DNA of 64,000 bases from Tardiphaga sp052076105 (GCF_052076105.1 NZ_CP197245.1:5580001-5644000), one strand, 5' to 3'. Counted from the first letter of the stretch, positions 17,514 to 26,325 are shown. Made by a program: numbers and translations. Notes: generated by a model not told the origin, from the letters alone.

Positions 17514-19202
17514 ATGATGGCCGAAGCAGCGAAACCAGTGGTTCTTCCCTCCGATGGCATTGCCGCCCCGCTGCGGTTTGCGGTGTTCCGGCGGATCTGG
17601 CTCGCCAGCCTGCTGTCCAATCTGGGCCTGATGATCCAGAGCGTGGGCGCTGCCTGGGCGATGACCCAGATGACTGCGTCGGCGGACAAGGTGGCGCTGG
17701 TGCAGACCGCCTTGATGCTGCCGATTATGTTGATCTCGATGCCCGCAGGCGCTGTGGCCGACATGTATGACCGCCGTGTCGTGTCGCTGGTGTCGCTGGT
17801 GCTATCGCTGGTCGGCGCCACCATGCTGACCATGCTGGACTGGACCGGCCACATCACGCCGAACATCCTGCTGGCCTTCTGCTTCATCATCGGCAGCGGC
17901 ATGGCGCTGTTCGGGCCGGCCTGGCAATCCTCAGTGGGCGAGCAGGTGCCGCCGGAGGTGTTGCCATCCGCCGTGGCTCTGAACGGCATCAGCTACAATA
18001 TCGCGCGCAGTTTCGGCCCGGCGATCGGCGGCATTGTGGTCGCTACCGCCGGTGCCGTCGCAGCCTTTGCGGCCAATGCGGTGCTGTACATCCCGTTGCT
18101 GGTGGTGTTGTTCCTGTGGCGTCGCAAGGTCGATGTGTCCAGGCTGCCGCGCGAGCGGATGAGCCGCGCCATCGTGTCCGGCGTGCGCTACATCGCCAAT
18201 TCGCCGTCGATCCGCATCGTGCTGACGCGCACGCTGATCACGGGTATCTGCGGTGGCTCGGTGTCGGCACTGATGCCGCTGGTCGCGCGCGACCTTCTGC
18301 ATGGCGGGGCGCAGACCTATGGCATCATGCTCGGCGCCTTTGGCATGGGCGCGGTGATCGGCGCGATGAATATCGGCCATGTCCGCAAGCATCTCAGCGG
18401 CGAAGGCGCGATCCGCGCTTGCGCGCTGATTATGGGTGTCGCGATTGCCGTCGTTGCCGTGAGCAGCGAGCCGGTGATCACCGCGGCGGCGCTGGTGGTG
18501 GCCGGCTCAGTCTGGATGCTGGCGGTCGCGCTGTTCAACATCGGCGTGCAGCTCTCCGCACCGCGCTGGGTTGCCGGACGTTCGCTTGCGGCATTCCAGG
18601 CGGCGATTGCCGGCGGCATTGCCATAGGCAGTTGGGGGTGGGGTCATCTCACCGACATGGTCGGCGTCGAGGCCGCGCTTCTTGTGTCCGGCGCGTCAAT
18701 GTTTCTGTCGCCACTGTTCGGCTTGTTTCTGCGGATGCCGCCGACCGGCGTGCGTGACGAGGATGCCGAAACGCTGGCCGATCCCGAAGTGCAGCTCCAG
18801 TTGACGGCGCGTAGCGGCCCGCTGGTGGTGGAGATCGAATATCGCGTGGATCAGGAGAGTGCGCGGGCGTTCCACGGTGTGATGCAGGACGTGCAGCTTT
18901 CCCGCCAACGCAACGGCGCCTATGGCTGGTCAATCGCGCGCGATATCGCTGATCCCGAACTATGGACCGAGCGTTATCACTGCCCGACCTGGCTCGACTT
19001 CCTGCGCCAGCGCAACCGCGCGACGCAGTCCGAGCGCGCATTGTATCAGCGCGCAGTGGCGTTCCATCGCGGGCCGGATCCGGTCCGCGTGCGCCGCATG
19101 CTGGAGCGGCCGTTCGGTTCGGTGCGCTGGAAAGACGATACGCCCGATCGCGCATCGACCGAGGTGCTTCCTGCCGCGACGCCGGCCGGCAGCAGCGGTT
19201 AG
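17514..19202 (+). CDS. MFS transporter of the MFS_3 (EntS-like) type with C-terminal barrel-like domain
   Basis: The 562-residue protein has about 12 membrane segments (about 15-410). MFS loop motifs include MPAGAVADMYDRR and FGPAWQSSVGEQVPPEVLPS, typical of the MFS_3 exporter family. A soluble C-tail of about 120 residues (VVEIEYRVDQESARAFHGVM onward) resembles an antibiotic-biosynthesis-monooxygenase-like ferredoxin fold. A paralogue with the same layout lies at 34981. The ATG at 17514 is preferred; an in-frame ATG at 17475 exists upstream. Efflux is likely; substrate is unknown. Confidence 0.88.
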   Translation: MMAEAAKPVVLPSDGIAAPLRFAVFRRIWLASLLSNLGLMIQSVGAAWAMTQMTASADKVALVQTALMLPIMLISMPAGAVADMYDRRVVSLVSLVLSLVGATMLTMLDWTGHITPNILLAFCFIIGSGMALFGPAWQSSVGEQVPPEVLPSAVALNGISYNIARSFGPAIGGIVVATAGAVAAFAANAVLYIPLLVVLFLWRRKVDVSRLPRERMSRAIVSGVRYIANSPSIRIVLTRTLITGICGGSVSALMPLVARDLLHGGAQTYGIMLGAFGMGAVIGAMNIGHVRKHLSGEGAIRACALIMGVAIAVVAVSSEPVITAAALVVAGSVWMLAVALFNIGVQLSAPRWVAGRSLAAFQAAIAGGIAIGSWGWGHLTDMVGVEAALLVSGASMFLSPLFGLFLRMPPTGVRDEDAETLADPEVQLQLTARSGPLVVEIEYRVDQESARAFHGVMQDVQLSRQRNGAYGWSIARDIADPELWTERYHCPTWLDFLRQRNRATQSERALYQRAVAFHRGPDPVRVRRMLERPFGSVRWKDDTPDRASTEVLPAATPAGSSG

Positions 19203-19270
19203 AGCTTCCTGTTTTGACGCATTTTCTCGACGCGAACCGGCGCCCACTTCGCAAGAAGGCGCTATTGGCG

Positions 19271-19492
19271 CTACTGATTATTCTCGGCGAGAACTTTCGC
19301 GCAGGCCTTGCTGAGCTTCGAACGGTTTTCCTTGAGGCAGCTGAGCACGACCATGTCGCCATCATTCATCTTGGCGCGGCAGAAGCGCGACACGTCGCGC
19401 GAGCAGGCCGACTGATTGGCCGGTGTGTTGTTGCCCTGCGCATAGGCCGAGGAAGCGAGCAGCAGGAACGGGATCATCAAAAGTCGAGTCAT
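19271..19492 (-). CDS. Small secreted cysteine-rich repeat protein
   Basis: The 73-residue protein has a signal peptide (1-19, ending SSAYAQ) and a mature part of about 54 residues with four cysteines in a C-x7-C...C-x11-C pattern (ACSRDVSRFC and LSCLKENRSKLSKAC). This matches the GLG1-type cysteine-rich repeat (PF00839) found in many small periplasmic proteins of this bacterial group. Function is not established. The ATG at 19492 is chosen because it starts the signal peptide; a longer frame adds 15 residues without support. Confidence 0.85.
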   Translation of the reverse strand: MTRLLMIPFLLLASSAYAQGNNTPANQSACSRDVSRFCRAKMNDGDMVVLSCLKENRSKLSKACAKVLAENNQ

Positions 19493-19630
19493 GAAATGGC
19501 CTCCCAAAAATTGGTTATCTGACTGTATGCCGCGCAACGAAGTACGCGGGAATGGCGCAATGATGGCGGCAAACGTCCGGCACCGGATTCACGGATTGCG
19601 CGTTACGCCATTCACGCGAAGTGTCGCTGC

Positions 19631-20761
19631 TTAACTTCGTGATCCCGAGATTACGAGATCGTCGCGATGGATCATTTCGGCACGGCCGCTGATACCGAGA
19701 ATGATCATCACGTCCGGAGATGAGCGGCCTTTGATCTTCTCGGCATTGTCTGCATCATAGGCCACAAGGCCGCGGCCAATTTCGTGCGTATCCGGTCCGC
19801 GCACGATAACAGCATCGCCGCGCGCGAAGTCACCTTCCACCTTGATGACGCCGGCAGGCAGCAAACTCTTGCCGGCACGAAGTGCAGCAACAGCACCTGC
19901 ATCAATGGTCAACGTGCCCTTCGGTTCCAGCGATCCCGCAATCCAGCGTTTGCGTGCCGTGACGGGATTTGCAGGCGTCAGGAACCAGGTGCAGAGGCCG
20001 CCATCGGCAATTTTCTGCAGCGGATGGTCGACCTTGCCGGACGCGATGATCATATGCGTGCCGGCTGTGGTCGCGATCTTCGCAGCCTCGATCTTGGTGT
20101 ACATGCCGCCGCGCGACAACTCGCTTTCGGCCGCGCCCGCCATGCCTTCGATCTCGGCGGTGACGCTGTCGACGATCGGAATCAGCTTCGCATCGGGATT
20201 GGCGCCGGGCGGCGCCGTGTAGAGCCCGTCGATATCCGATAGCAGCACGAGCAGATCCGCCGATGCCATGGTGGCGACGCGCGCGGCAAGGCGATCATTG
20301 TCGCCATAGCGGATCTCGTTGGTCGCGACCGTGTCGTTCTCGTTGATGACAGGCACCGCGCGCCATTCCAGTAGCTTGCCGATGGTCGAGCGTGCATTGA
20401 GATAGCGGCGGCGCTCCTCGGTGTCCTGCAGCGTCACCAGAATCTGTCCGGCGCCGATGCCGTGATGGCCAAGCACTTCCGACCAGATACGCGCGAGCGC
20501 GATCTGTCCAACGGCGGCGGCGGCCTGGCTCTCTTCGAGCTTCAACGGGCCGCGCGGCAATTTGAGACGGCTGCGGCCGAGCGCGATCGAGCCCGATGAG
20601 ACCACGAGCACGTCGCGACCATCGCCATGCAGCTTGGCGATATCGGCAGCCAGCGCCGCGAGCCATTTGGCCCTGACTTCACCAGCCGCGGAATCGATCA
20701 GCAGCGACGAGCCGACCTTGACGACGATACGGCGGAAATTTTTCAGCTCGGGGCGCGACAT
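19631..20761 (-). CDS. proB: Glutamate 5-kinase
   Basis: The 376-residue ProB catalyses the first step of proline synthesis, ATP-dependent phosphorylation of glutamate. The kinase domain shows VVKVGSSLLID at the N-terminus, VVSSGSIALGR, VINENDTVA and the LSDIDGLYTAPP loop. A C-terminal PUA domain (about 285-370) is present, as in enterobacterial ProB. In minus-strand order it follows obgE after 51 bp, a neighbour pair common in alphaproteobacteria, where proA often lies next. proA is not seen here. Confidence 0.97.
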   Translation of the reverse strand: MSRPELKNFRRIVVKVGSSLLIDSAAGEVRAKWLAALAADIAKLHGDGRDVLVVSSGSIALGRSRLKLPRGPLKLEESQAAAAVGQIALARIWSEVLGHHGIGAGQILVTLQDTEERRRYLNARSTIGKLLEWRAVPVINENDTVATNEIRYGDNDRLAARVATMASADLLVLLSDIDGLYTAPPGANPDAKLIPIVDSVTAEIEGMAGAAESELSRGGMYTKIEAAKIATTAGTHMIIASGKVDHPLQKIADGGLCTWFLTPANPVTARKRWIAGSLEPKGTLTIDAGAVAALRAGKSLLPAGVIKVEGDFARGDAVIVRGPDTHEIGRGLVAYDADNAEKIKGRSSPDVMIILGISGRAEMIHRDDLVISGSRS

Positions 20762-20812
20762 GATGTGGGCTTTGGCAGGACGTGTGATGCTTGGACGGGC
20801 GTGAGACGCAGA

Positions 20813-21862
20813 TCAGTTCGAGGCCGGCGCCCATGGGGCAGCTTGCGCTGCGCTCTTGGCCTTGTCCGACACTGGCGCTTCGCCGATCACCTCAACCAGC
20901 GCACGCAACGCATCGATGACGCCTTCGCCCGATGCGGCGGAGATCAACAACGGCGTCTGCTTCGCGGCGCGCTTCAGCCGATCCTTCTGCTTCTTCAATT
21001 CATCTGGCTCGACAGCGTCGATCTTGTTGAGTGCGACAATCTCGATCTTGTTGGCAAGATCGCCCTCATAGGCCTCGAGTTCGTTGCGTACGGTCTTGTA
21101 GGCCTTGCCCGCATGTTCGCAGGTCGCATCGATCAGATGCAGCAGCACGCGGCAGCGCTCGACATGGCCCAGAAACCTGTCACCGAGGCCGGCGCCTTCA
21201 TGTGCGCCTTCGATCAGGCCGGGAATATCTGCCAGCACGAATTCGCGGGCGTCGACATTCACGACGCCGAGCTGCGGGTGCAGTGTGGTGAACGGATAGT
21301 CGGCGATCTTCGGCCGGGCGGCGCTGACCTTGGAAAGAAACGTCGATTTGCCGGCATTGGGCAGTCCGACGAGACCGGCATCGGCGATCAGTTTGAGCCG
21401 CAGCCAGATCCAGCGCTCCTCGCCGGGCTGGCCGGGATTGGCATTGCGCGGCGCGCGGTTGGTCGACGATTTGAAATGCGCGTTGCCGAAGCCGCCATTG
21501 CCGCCTTCGGCCAGCACGAATTTCTCGCCGAGCTTGGTGAAGTCATGGATCAGCGTCTCACGATCCTCGTCGATGATCTGCGTGCCGACGGGCACTTTCA
21601 GCGTGATCGATGCGCCATTGGCGCCGTGGCGATCCTTGCCCATGCCGTTGACGCCCTTCGGCGCCTTGAAGTGTTGCTGGTAGCGATAGTCGATCAGCGT
21701 ATTGAGGCCGTCGACGACCTCGACGACAACATCGCCACCGCGGCCGCCATTGCCGCCGGAGGGACCACCGAATTCGATATACTTCTCGCGGCGGAAGGCC
21801 ACGCAGCCGTTTCCGCCGTCGCCGGAGCGAATGTAAACCTTGGCTTCATCGAGGAATTTCAT
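20813..21862 (-). CDS. obgE: Obg-family GTPase ObgE/CgtA
   Basis: The 349-residue GTPase associates with the 50S subunit and links ribosome assembly to growth control. The glycine-rich Obg fold (1-158) includes YIRSGDGGNGCVAFRREK and GGPSGGNGGRGGDV. The G domain shows G1 GLPNAGKSTF, the DIPGLIEGAHEGAGLG switch and G4 NKID. The ATG at 21862 is chosen because the family always begins MKFLDEAK. A run of ten C (coding sense) lies 17 nt upstream in the leader. Confidence 0.97.
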   Translation of the reverse strand: MKFLDEAKVYIRSGDGGNGCVAFRREKYIEFGGPSGGNGGRGGDVVVEVVDGLNTLIDYRYQQHFKAPKGVNGMGKDRHGANGASITLKVPVGTQIIDEDRETLIHDFTKLGEKFVLAEGGNGGFGNAHFKSSTNRAPRNANPGQPGEERWIWLRLKLIADAGLVGLPNAGKSTFLSKVSAARPKIADYPFTTLHPQLGVVNVDAREFVLADIPGLIEGAHEGAGLGDRFLGHVERCRVLLHLIDATCEHAGKAYKTVRNELEAYEGDLANKIEIVALNKIDAVEPDELKKQKDRLKRAAKQTPLLISAASGEGVIDALRALVEVIGEAPVSDKAKSAAQAAPWAPASN

Positions 21863-21879
21863 GGCGTATCCGTATCGCA

Positions 21880-21889
21880 GGGGGGGGGG
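21880..21889 (-). promoter_or_regulatory. Homopolymer C10 tract in the obgE leader
   Basis: The plus strand carries ten consecutive G, so the obgE transcript would carry ten C beginning 17 nt before the start codon. Such tracts slip easily and could alter leader spacing. A regulatory role is speculation. Confidence 0.35.
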
Positions 21890-22029
21890 CGCGGCAACCA
21901 CTTCATCGCCGGCGCATCGTGAAAAGCCCTTATTTTGGGGCCTTGCTGCGCATCAGGTGACGTCCTAAACGACTCGTCTCGCCGTTAACCAAGCCGCACC
22001 TAGAAGCTTACGTAAAGGCTCATATAGGC

Positions 22030-22941
22030 ATGTTTGCGACCATTTCGACTGCGGCCGACAATCGTGCCGCCAGGCTGGCCGGTATCGGTCTGATGCTCGT
22101 GGGCATCTGCATGTTCTCCTGCGGCGATGCGATCGGCAAGTTCCTGGTCGGCACCTACTCAGTCGGGCAATTGATGTTGCTACGTGCCTGCGCGGCGCTG
22201 GTGCTGCTGGCGCCGTCGATCTGGCGGCATCGTGCGGATTTCCTGCGGCTCGACCGGCCGGGTCTTCAGCTCATTCGCGTGGTGCTGTCGACGCTGGAAG
22301 TCGCCGCGTTCTTCTGGGCGGCGGCCTATCTGCCGCTGGCGGATGTCATCACCTATTATCTCGCCTGTCCCATCTTCGTCACCGCGGGCTCTGCGATCTT
22401 TCTGCGCGAAGCCGTCGGCTGGCGACGCTGGACCGCGATCTTCGTCGGCTTCTGCGGCGTGCTGATCGCGCTGCAGCCTTCAGCGCAGACGGTGACATGG
22501 CCGGCGCTGATCGCGCTCGGCGGTAGCCTGTCCTTTGCCACGCTGATGCTGATCACCCGCTCGCTGCGTTCCGCGCCGGACGTCGTACTCGCGACGACAC
22601 AGTTCATCGGGACGTTTACTTTCGGTGCTGTATTCACGGCGTTCGGCTGGGTGACGCCCGATCTGCGCGATCTCTGCCTGTTCTTTCTCGCGGGCGTTGT
22701 CTCGGTCTGCGCGCTGCTCTGCGTCAACCGCTCGCTGAAGCTGGCGCCGGCCAGCACGGTGGTGCCGTATCAGTATTCGATGATCATCTGGGCGGTGATC
22801 TTCGGCTATCTCGTATTCGGCGAAGTGCCGTCGTGGGCCACGCTGATCGGCGCCGCGGTCATCATCGCAGCAGGGCTCTATATCTTCCTGCGCGAGCAGC
22901 AGCTCGGAAAGATCGCGGATGAGGTGCCGCCGGCGGTTTAG
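22030..22941 (+). CDS. DMT-superfamily transporter (EamA domains)
   Basis: The 303-residue membrane protein has about ten hydrophobic helices in two EamA repeats (about 18-145 and 160-290). Typical signatures are GDAIGKFLVGTYS in the first and APASTVVPYQYSMIIWAVIF in the second. It is related to S-adenosylmethionine- or riboflavin-type DMT carriers, but specificity cannot be read. The ATG at 22030 follows a divergent 167-bp promoter region shared with obgE. Confidence 0.9.
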   Translation: MFATISTAADNRAARLAGIGLMLVGICMFSCGDAIGKFLVGTYSVGQLMLLRACAALVLLAPSIWRHRADFLRLDRPGLQLIRVVLSTLEVAAFFWAAAYLPLADVITYYLACPIFVTAGSAIFLREAVGWRRWTAIFVGFCGVLIALQPSAQTVTWPALIALGGSLSFATLMLITRSLRSAPDVVLATTQFIGTFTFGAVFTAFGWVTPDLRDLCLFFLAGVVSVCALLCVNRSLKLAPASTVVPYQYSMIIWAVIFGYLVFGEVPSWATLIGAAVIIAAGLYIFLREQQLGKIADEVPPAV

Positions 22942-22948
22942 CTTTTTT

Positions 22949-23130
22949 CCCCTCTCCCCCAGCGCGGCAAAGCCGCGCGCCGTGGGAGAGGGTGCCTGAG
23001 CGTAGCGAAGGCGGGAGAGGGCCCTTTTCTTCGTAAGCGAAGCACCCCCTCTCCCGTCTCGAACGCGCTTCGCGCATTCGATCCACCCTCTCCCACCTGT
23101 CGCAGCTTCGCTGCTCCGGGGGAGAGGGGA
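22949..23130. repeat. Intergenic palindromic repeat array (CTCTCCC/GGGAGAGG)
   Basis: Several inverted CTCTCCC...GGGAGAGGG modules alternate with short hairpins such as GCGCGGCAAAGCCGCGC and GCAGCTTCGCTGC. The array fills the gap between the convergent DMT and GNAT genes. The structure is typical of abundant intergenic mosaics in related genomes. Copy-number support would need the rest of the genome. Confidence 0.7.
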
Positions 23131-23135
23131 AGACA

Positions 23136-23726
23136 CTACCGCCGCGTCGACGTTCCCCAGTTCTTCAGCGACGACCACACGCCGCGGGTGAGGCGGAAGC
23201 AGTCGACGGGAGTCGAGGATCCGATGGCCTCGAAGCGATGCAGTTGAACGCCGCTCCACTGGAAGCCGCACTTCTCCAGGATGTTGCGCGACGACGGATT
23301 GGCGACGCGCGCACCCGAGATCAGGTGATCGATATCGAATTCGTCGAAAGCGTAGTCGATCGCGGCACGTGCGGCCTCGGTCGCAAAACCCTGGCCCCAG
23401 TGGTCGACGCCGAGCCAGTAGCCGAGCTCCGGCGATTCGATTTCGCGCCAGTCGATCCCGACCATGCCGATGGGGCGACGATCGAGTTCGATCAGGAACA
23501 CGCTGTCGCTTGCGGTTTCGCTCAGCGAGTTGACGAATTCGACCGCGTGATCCTGCTGATAGGGAAACGGCAGGCGACGCGTCATCTCGGCGATGCGGCG
23601 ATCATTGGCGAGATGCGCGATGGCTTTTACGTCCGCGAGGGTCGGCTTGCGCAAGGCCAGCCGTTCGGTCTCGAGGACGCAGCCTCTGGTTTCTCTCAGC
23701 GTCGGGGTCGGAATATCCTGCAGCAT
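23136..23726 (-). CDS. GNAT acetyltransferase, RimJ/RimL-like
   Basis: The 196-residue protein opens with LETERLALRKPTLADVKAIA, the characteristic start of the RimJ/RimL branch. It contains ELGYWLGVDHWGQGFATEAA, the acetyl-CoA loop (GQGFAT), and ANPSSRNILEKCGF. Members acetylate protein N-termini or small amines. The ATG at 23726 is chosen; the longer frame to 23807 passes through the rpmA terminator and is unlikely. It lies downstream of rplU-rpmA but behind that terminator. Confidence 0.88.
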   Translation of the reverse strand: MLQDIPTPTLRETRGCVLETERLALRKPTLADVKAIAHLANDRRIAEMTRRLPFPYQQDHAVEFVNSLSETASDSVFLIELDRRPIGMVGIDWREIESPELGYWLGVDHWGQGFATEAARAAIDYAFDEFDIDHLISGARVANPSSRNILEKCGFQWSGVQLHRFEAIGSSTPVDCFRLTRGVWSSLKNWGTSTRR

Positions 23727-23766
23727 CTCGGGCTCCTGTGTGCGCCCCGAAGCGACGCACCAAACG

Positions 23767-23795
23767 AAAAGGGGAGGCCGGTTTCCCGCCTCCCC
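23767..23795 (-). terminator. Rho-independent terminator of rplU-rpmA
   Basis: Read on the minus strand, an 8-bp perfect stem (GGGGAGGC / GCCTCCCC) with a 9-nt loop is followed by TTTT. It begins 66 bp after the rpmA stop. Confidence 0.8.
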
Positions 23796-23861
23796 TCTGG
23801 AGCCCAATTCTGGCGCTCCGCCGGTTCAACAGGACCCGGCGGACTCCAATGTGTCCACCGT

Positions 23862-24134
23862 TTATTCGGCCGCGGCTTCAGTAATCGGAAGGACCGATAC
23901 GAAGGTGCGGCCGTTCGATTTGGCGCGAAACTCCACGCGGCCTTCGACCTTGGCGAACAGGGTATGGTCTGTGCCCATGCCGACATTAAGGCCGGGGTGC
24001 CAGGTGGTGCCGCGCTGACGCGCAATGATGTTACCGGGAATCACGCGTTCGCCGCCGAACGCCTTCACGCCGAGGCGCTTGCCAGCTGAATCGCGGCCGT
24101 TGCGCGATGAACCGCCTGCTTTTTTATGAGCCAT
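23862..24134 (-). CDS. rpmA: 50S ribosomal protein L27
   Basis: The 90-residue protein begins MAHKKAGGSSRNGRDSAGKR, the invariant L27 start whose flexible tail reaches the peptidyl-transferase centre. The block IPGNIIARQRGTTWHPG follows. It has no Firmicute-type cleavable leader. It lies 80 bp downstream of rplU in the usual operon order. Confidence 0.98.
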   Translation of the reverse strand: MAHKKAGGSSRNGRDSAGKRLGVKAFGGERVIPGNIIARQRGTTWHPGLNVGMGTDHTLFAKVEGRVEFRAKSNGRTFVSVLPITEAAAE

Positions 24135-24214
24135 AGCCCGTCTCCGATCTCGATAAGTTCTAGATCAATTCCTTGAAGGAATTGTCTCACAGATTCTCAA
24201 CTTTTCGCAGCGAC

Positions 24215-24709
24215 TTATTCCGCTGCGGGCTTTTTCTTCGCGGCCGGCTTCTTGGCTGCGGGCTTCTTCTCGGCGGTTGCCTTCGGAGCAGCAGCCTTCT
24301 TGGCGGCTGGCTTCTTGGCAGGAGCTTCATCGCCGTCGACCGGAGCGGTCACGACCGGCTTCTCACGCTTCGGGCGAGGTCCGATGGTCGGCGCCTTGCC
24401 GTCTGCCAGGATCTCGGTGACGCGGATCAGCGTGATCTCGTCACGGTAGCCACGCTTGCGCTTCGAATTCTTGCGGCGGCGCTTCTTGAAAGAGATGACC
24501 TTGGGGCCGCGCTTGTGGTCGAGCACTTCGGCCGCAACCGACGCACCAGCCACCAGGGGCAGGCCGAGCACAGGCGTATCACCGCCCAGCACGAGAACTT
24601 CACCAAGCTGCACGATCGTTCCGACATCGCCGGCGATCTTGCCAATCTCGAGCACATCATCCGGAACGACGCGGTATTGCCGGCCGCCGGTTTTGATGAC
24701 TGCGAACAT
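24215..24709 (-). CDS. rplU: 50S ribosomal protein L21 with basic C-terminal extension
   Basis: The first 103 or so residues are standard L21: FAVIKTGGRQYRVVPDD at the start and KRRRKNSKRKRGYRDEIT, the rRNA-binding loop. At 164 residues the protein is longer than E. coli L21 because of a tail of repeated Ala-Lys-Lys-Pro units. The ATG at 24709 has GAAGGAA upstream; the longer frame is rejected. A hairpin at 24734-24759 lies in the leader. It is cotranscribed with rpmA. Confidence 0.97.
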   Translation of the reverse strand: MFAVIKTGGRQYRVVPDDVLEIGKIAGDVGTIVQLGEVLVLGGDTPVLGLPLVAGASVAAEVLDHKRGPKVISFKKRRRKNSKRKRGYRDEITLIRVTEILADGKAPTIGPRPKREKPVVTAPVDGDEAPAKKPAAKKAAAPKATAEKKPAAKKPAAKKKPAAE

Positions 24710-24733
24710 CGTTCTATTCCTTCGTGTTCGATC

Positions 24734-24759
24734 CCGTCCTCGGATCAGATCCGGGACGG
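24734..24759 (-). promoter_or_regulatory. Leader hairpin upstream of rplU
   Basis: CCGTCC-T-CGGAT, loop CAG, ATCCG-GGACGG forms an 11-bp stem with a single bulge, 25 nt before the rplU start and just ahead of its ribosome-binding site. Ribosomal protein operons often have autoregulatory leaders; whether this one binds L21 or L27 is inference. Confidence 0.5.
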
Positions 24760-24968
24760 CTTCTTGTTCAGTCGATAAGGGTTCACCGCGACTCCTAGGA
24801 AGTCGCGAATTTCTGCGTTTTCTGGTCGACGTTGCGACCCCACGCAAAAACAATCGGCGCCAAGCAAAGCTTGCGCCGAAGCGTGCTTTATAGAGGGTGA
24901 AGGCGGAGAGTCAAGGAAAGACGGGCGAAAAGTGAGCCAAAAACAGAGTCTTGGCGTGCCCCCCGCGG

Positions 24969-24999
24969 GTATCGGTCCTCGCGCCCCTTTGACCGATAC
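24969..24999. repeat. Perfect 9-bp inverted repeat
   Basis: GTATCGGTC and GACCGATAC flank a 13-nt spacer in the gap between the rplU promoter region and the tarD 3' end. No T-run follows directly on either strand, so it is not a clear terminator. Confidence 0.5.
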
Positions 25000-25015
25000 G
25001 CTCTCGATATGCCCG

Positions 25016-25080
25016 CGCTTGTCCCGGGCATCCACGCCTTTTTCGTTCGCAAGCCAAGACGTGGATGGCCGGGACAAGCG
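25016..25080. repeat. REP-like long hairpin
   Basis: Two 21-nt arms (beginning CGCTTGTCCCGGGC and ending CGGGACAAGCG) pair with one mismatch around a 23-nt loop. This palindrome type is common between genes of Bradyrhizobium relatives. It lies just downstream of tarD. Confidence 0.72.
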
Positions 25081-25126
25081 CGGCCATGACGGAGTTCTAT
25101 CTATCTGCCAATGGCTTAGCGGCCTC

Positions 25127-26290
25127 TCAGGACGCCAGGCTGCGCATTTCCTTGATCAGGTCCGACTTGCCCTCGAAGCCGATGCCCGGGAGTTCCGGCA
25201 TCACAATGTGCCCGTTCTCAACCTTCACGCCGTCCGGGAACCCGCCATAGGGCTGGAACAGCTCCGGATACGACTCGTTGCCGCCGAGGCCCAAGCCAGC
25301 CGCGATGTTCAGCGACATCTGGTGGCCGCCATGCGGGATACAGCGGCGCCATGACCAGCCGTAACTCTTCAGCATGTCGAGCGTGCGGAGATATTCGACC
25401 AGACCGTAAGACAGCGCGCAGTCGAATTGCAGCCAGTCGCGGTCCTTGCGCATGCCGCCGTAGCGAATCAGGTTGCGCGCGTCCTGCATGGAGAACAGGT
25501 TCTCGCCGGTGGCCATCGGGCCGGGATAATGTTCGGCGAGTTTTTCCTGCAGTTCATAGTCCAAGGGATCGCCGGCTTCCTCGTACCAGAACAGGTCGTA
25601 GTTGCGCAGCGCCTTGGCATAAGCGACGGCGGTCTCGAGGTCGAAGCGGCCATTGGCGTCGACTGCGAGTTTAGCCCCTGCTGGAAGCAGTTTCAGCACG
25701 TGTTCGATGCGCTTGCAGTCGTCGGCGAGCGGCGCACCGCCGATCTTCATCTTCACGACATTGTAGCCGCGCTCGAGATAGCCGTTCATCTCGGTGGCGA
25801 GGCCCTCAAGGCCCTTGCCGGGATAGTAGTAGCCGCCGGCGGCATAGACGAACACCTTCGGGTCGGCCGTGGTGCCGTAGCGCTCGGCTAGCAAACGAAA
25901 CAGTGGCTTGCCGGCGATCTTGGCGACCGCGTCCCACACCGCCATGTCGATGGTGCCGATCGCCACCGAGCGCTCGCCATGACCGCCGGGCTTCTCATTG
26001 GTGAACATGGTCGCCCACACCTTGTGCGGATCGATATTGTCGCCGGCGGCGTCGATCAGGCTATCGGGCTTGGCTTCCAGGATGCGCGGCGCGAAACGCT
26101 CGCGGATCAGGCCACCCTGGCCATAGCGGCCATTGGAGTTGAAGCCGTAGCCGATCACGGGTTTGCCGTCGCGGATCACGTCAGTGACCACGGCGACCAG
26201 GCTCAGCGTCATTTTGCTGAAATCGATGAAGGCGTTAGCGATGGGGGAGGCGATTGGAGCAGTGCGCTCCCGGATATCGACAATGCGCAT
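25127..26290 (-). CDS. tarD: D(-)-tartrate dehydratase, enolase superfamily
   Basis: The 387-residue protein belongs to the mandelate racemase subgroup. It matches from memory the characterised Bradyrhizobium japonicum TarD nearly end to end, including NSNGRYGQGGLIRERFA and GERSVAIGTIDMAVWDA. Visible active-site elements are KMK (Lys180, Lys182), DANG (Asp211), YEE (237-238), GEN (Glu263) and IPHGGH (His320). TarD dehydrates D-tartrate to oxaloacetate using Mg2+. The ATG has AGGAG upstream. A LysR regulator is divergent from it, probably controlling it. Confidence 0.93.
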   Translation of the reverse strand: MRIVDIRERTAPIASPIANAFIDFSKMTLSLVAVVTDVIRDGKPVIGYGFNSNGRYGQGGLIRERFAPRILEAKPDSLIDAAGDNIDPHKVWATMFTNEKPGGHGERSVAIGTIDMAVWDAVAKIAGKPLFRLLAERYGTTADPKVFVYAAGGYYYPGKGLEGLATEMNGYLERGYNVVKMKIGGAPLADDCKRIEHVLKLLPAGAKLAVDANGRFDLETAVAYAKALRNYDLFWYEEAGDPLDYELQEKLAEHYPGPMATGENLFSMQDARNLIRYGGMRKDRDWLQFDCALSYGLVEYLRTLDMLKSYGWSWRRCIPHGGHQMSLNIAAGLGLGGNESYPELFQPYGGFPDGVKVENGHIVMPELPGIGFEGKSDLIKEMRSLAS

Positions 26291-26325
26291 GAGGCGCTCC
26301 TGCGGGCTGGATGAGATGGGCTTGC

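Noticed and set aside
16538..17989. Long minus-strand frame across the Tat hydrolase and MFS start
   Set aside because: It lies in a different frame of confidently assigned genes and has no domain or plausible start.
20627..21922. Long frame antisense to obgE and proB
   Set aside because: Both genes on the minus strand are certain; this frame has no motif.
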